Shown piece after piece: positions 4,532 to 5,304 of a DNA stretch of 5,304 bases; the stretch's first letter is position 1; each line of letters starts with the position of its first letter. The notes beneath the pieces were generated by a model. The model was not told where the DNA came from, searched no databases, and saw only the letters and a list, made by a program, of their open reading frames with translations. The translations under genes were made by a program, and so were the position numbers. The stretch lies in the NCBI GenBank assembly GCA_964477275.1, contig CAYZDV010000132.1, positions 1-5,304 on the forward strand, given 5' to 3'. This DNA comes from CAYZDV01 sp964477275 (GTDB lineage: Bacteria; Acidobacteriota; Aminicenantia; Aminicenantales; Aminicenantaceae).

Positions 4532-5304
4532 TTATTGCATTTTCCTCCTGAAAAACAAAGCAATAAAGACCGGAAGCCCGAAAATAAAGAGAGGCATAAC
4601 GGCCGTGATGATCGGGCCAAAATGAAGGAGCGAATAGCTGAAAGCAGCCAGGGGGAGCAGGCTGGCCCGAACCACAGCTTTCAATGCTTTGTGCTTTGCG
4701 ATTAAATCCGCCGCAAACGGCGAATATCTGTAGTAGAACTTAACCAGCGAACGGCCTGGCTTGCTGGGCATGAGGTATTTGTCCCTGAAATCACGAAGGA
4801 CATCAACATGAGGGTGCAAAGCCGAGCCGTAGGCTGCTGTGGCGATGAAGCAGGGACCCGAGTCCTCATCACCTCCAGTATCTCCGCCGCCATCAGTTTT
4901 ACTAAAATTGGCCGTTATGGATTTATTTGAATCCATGGTTATCGTTATCGGGTTAGTTGCGCCCGTCGCGCTTCCACTCCATCCGCTGAAATCATAGCCA
5001 CTATTTGGCACTGCCGTTATGGTGACCTGAGTTCCGGAATCATGAGTATAAGTTCCAGGTGCAGGCGTGGTCGTTCCCCCAGTCTCTGCGGCTATGGTCA
5101 GTGTGTATTGGGGGATAGCACTGAAATTAGCGGTTATGGACCTATCCGAGTCCATGGTGATGGTTAAGGGATTGTCATTCTCATCACCCGAAGGCACATC
5201 TCCTGTCCAGCCGCTGAATCTATAACCACTATCCGGAAAGGCTGTTATCGTAACTTCTGCACCGTAGCCATAAGAATAAGTTCCAGTTTCAGGGTCTGTA
5301 GTTC
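4532..5304 (-). CDS. Exported repeat protein with CFI-box C-terminal domain (5'-partial)
   Basis: The frame is open at the window's right edge, so the N-terminus is missing; 256 full codons are visible. The visible N-terminal part is two tandem beta-rich 'bacterial repeat' units with the pattern VTITAxPxSGYxFSGWxG ... TITMDSxxSITANFS, one cut by the edge and one complete (period 73 residues). A Gly/Asp linker (GGGDTGGDED) follows, then the CFI-box CFIATAAYGS with its cysteine at codon 4852-4850. The next segment, HPHVDVLRDFRDKYL, is typical of that domain, and then comes a hydrophobic C-terminal region (about the last 60 residues, ending FFRRKMQ). Repeat, CFI-box, hydrophobic helix and basic end resemble a cell-surface protein with a membrane-sorting tail; the CFI-box role is not established. 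GTG at 5197 is inside a repeat and is not the start. The stop is TAA (4534-4532). The likely location is periplasm or cell surface. Confidence 0.85.
   Translation of the reverse strand, partial: TTDPETGTYSYGYGAEVTITAFPDSGYRFSGWTGDVPSGDENDNPLTITMDSDRSITANFSAIPQYTLTIAAETGGTTTPAPGTYTHDSGTQVTITAVPNSGYDFSGWSGSATGATNPITITMDSNKSITANFSKTDGGGDTGGDEDSGPCFIATAAYGSALHPHVDVLRDFRDKYLMPSKPGRSLVKFYYRYSPFAADLIAKHKALKAVVRASLLPLAAFSYSLLHFGPIITAVMPLFIFGLPVFIALFFRRKMQ
4901..5304 (-). repeat. Tandem 219-bp (73-residue) coding repeats
   Basis: The serine codon ending ANFS recurs at 5120-5122 and 4901-4903, exactly 219 bp apart. Unit 1 spans 5119-4901; unit 2 starts at 5120 and is cut by the window end after about 185 bp. 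At DNA level they share stretches such as the TITMDS/ITANFS coding blocks but are clearly diverged (for example, the FSGW-to-NP spacing differs). The repeats are therefore old or under diversifying change rather than fresh duplications. More copies probably lie beyond 5304. Confidence 0.8.

Noticed and set aside
4169..4705. A 178-codon open frame on the plus strand
   Set aside because: It is antisense to the enolase-superfamily remnant and to the end of the CFI-box gene; its translation is polar and low in recognisable motifs.

Overview
This is a bacterial window of roughly 50% G+C, read with the standard bacterial code: long frames end at TGA, TAA or TAG and none contains an internal TGA. 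No ribosomal or taxonomic marker other than one tRNA is present. The VWFA-related C-terminus (a domain expanded in Acidobacteriota and Candidatus Aminicenantes), a 'CFIATAAYGS' CFI-box C-terminus on a repeat-rich exported protein, and a TauE/NicO-like transporter together suggest an environmental anaerobe of the Aminicenantes/Acidobacteriota or deltaproteobacterial kind. This placement is inference and only moderately supported.

Layout. Positions 1-175 hold no gene that I can support, but do contain a structured palindromic element (about 12-80). On the minus strand, a tRNA-Ala(CGC) (910-985) is followed after only 17 nt by a gene for a six-helix, histidine-rich NicO/UreH-type metal transporter (176-892), so the two are probably co-transcribed. 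Divergently, on the plus strand, lie a type II Na+/phosphate cotransporter (1171-2250) and a stand-alone PhoU-domain protein (2308-2988). In many relatives these two modules are fused in one polypeptide; here they are separate genes 57 bp apart, and the second appears to have its own promoter overlapping the stop codon of the first. The cotransporter leader contains a perfect 9-bp inverted repeat just upstream of the start codon.

The right half is on the minus strand and looks like decayed accessory DNA. A complete NYN/LabA-type putative RNase (3462-4028) has its own extended -10 promoter. It is followed in the same frame, across a tandem TGA TGA, by a 116-codon C-terminal remnant of a VWFA-related protein (3111-3458). 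A second remnant that has no start codon (4223-4471) encodes the C-terminal end of an enolase-superfamily enzyme resembling o-succinylbenzoate synthase/N-acylamino acid racemase. The window closes inside a large exported protein (4532 to beyond 5304) with tandem 73-residue repeats, a CFI-box and a C-terminal membrane region.

The transporter and PhoU-like genes form a phosphate uptake and control module, and the NicO-like gene a metal (or other ion) transport function. The other genes share no evident pathway. I see no CRISPR array, insertion sequence, toxin-antitoxin pair or convincing new multi-gene system. The most useful new observations are the two hidden gene remnants, the leader inverted repeat, the degenerate second PhoU motif and the palindromic element at the left edge.
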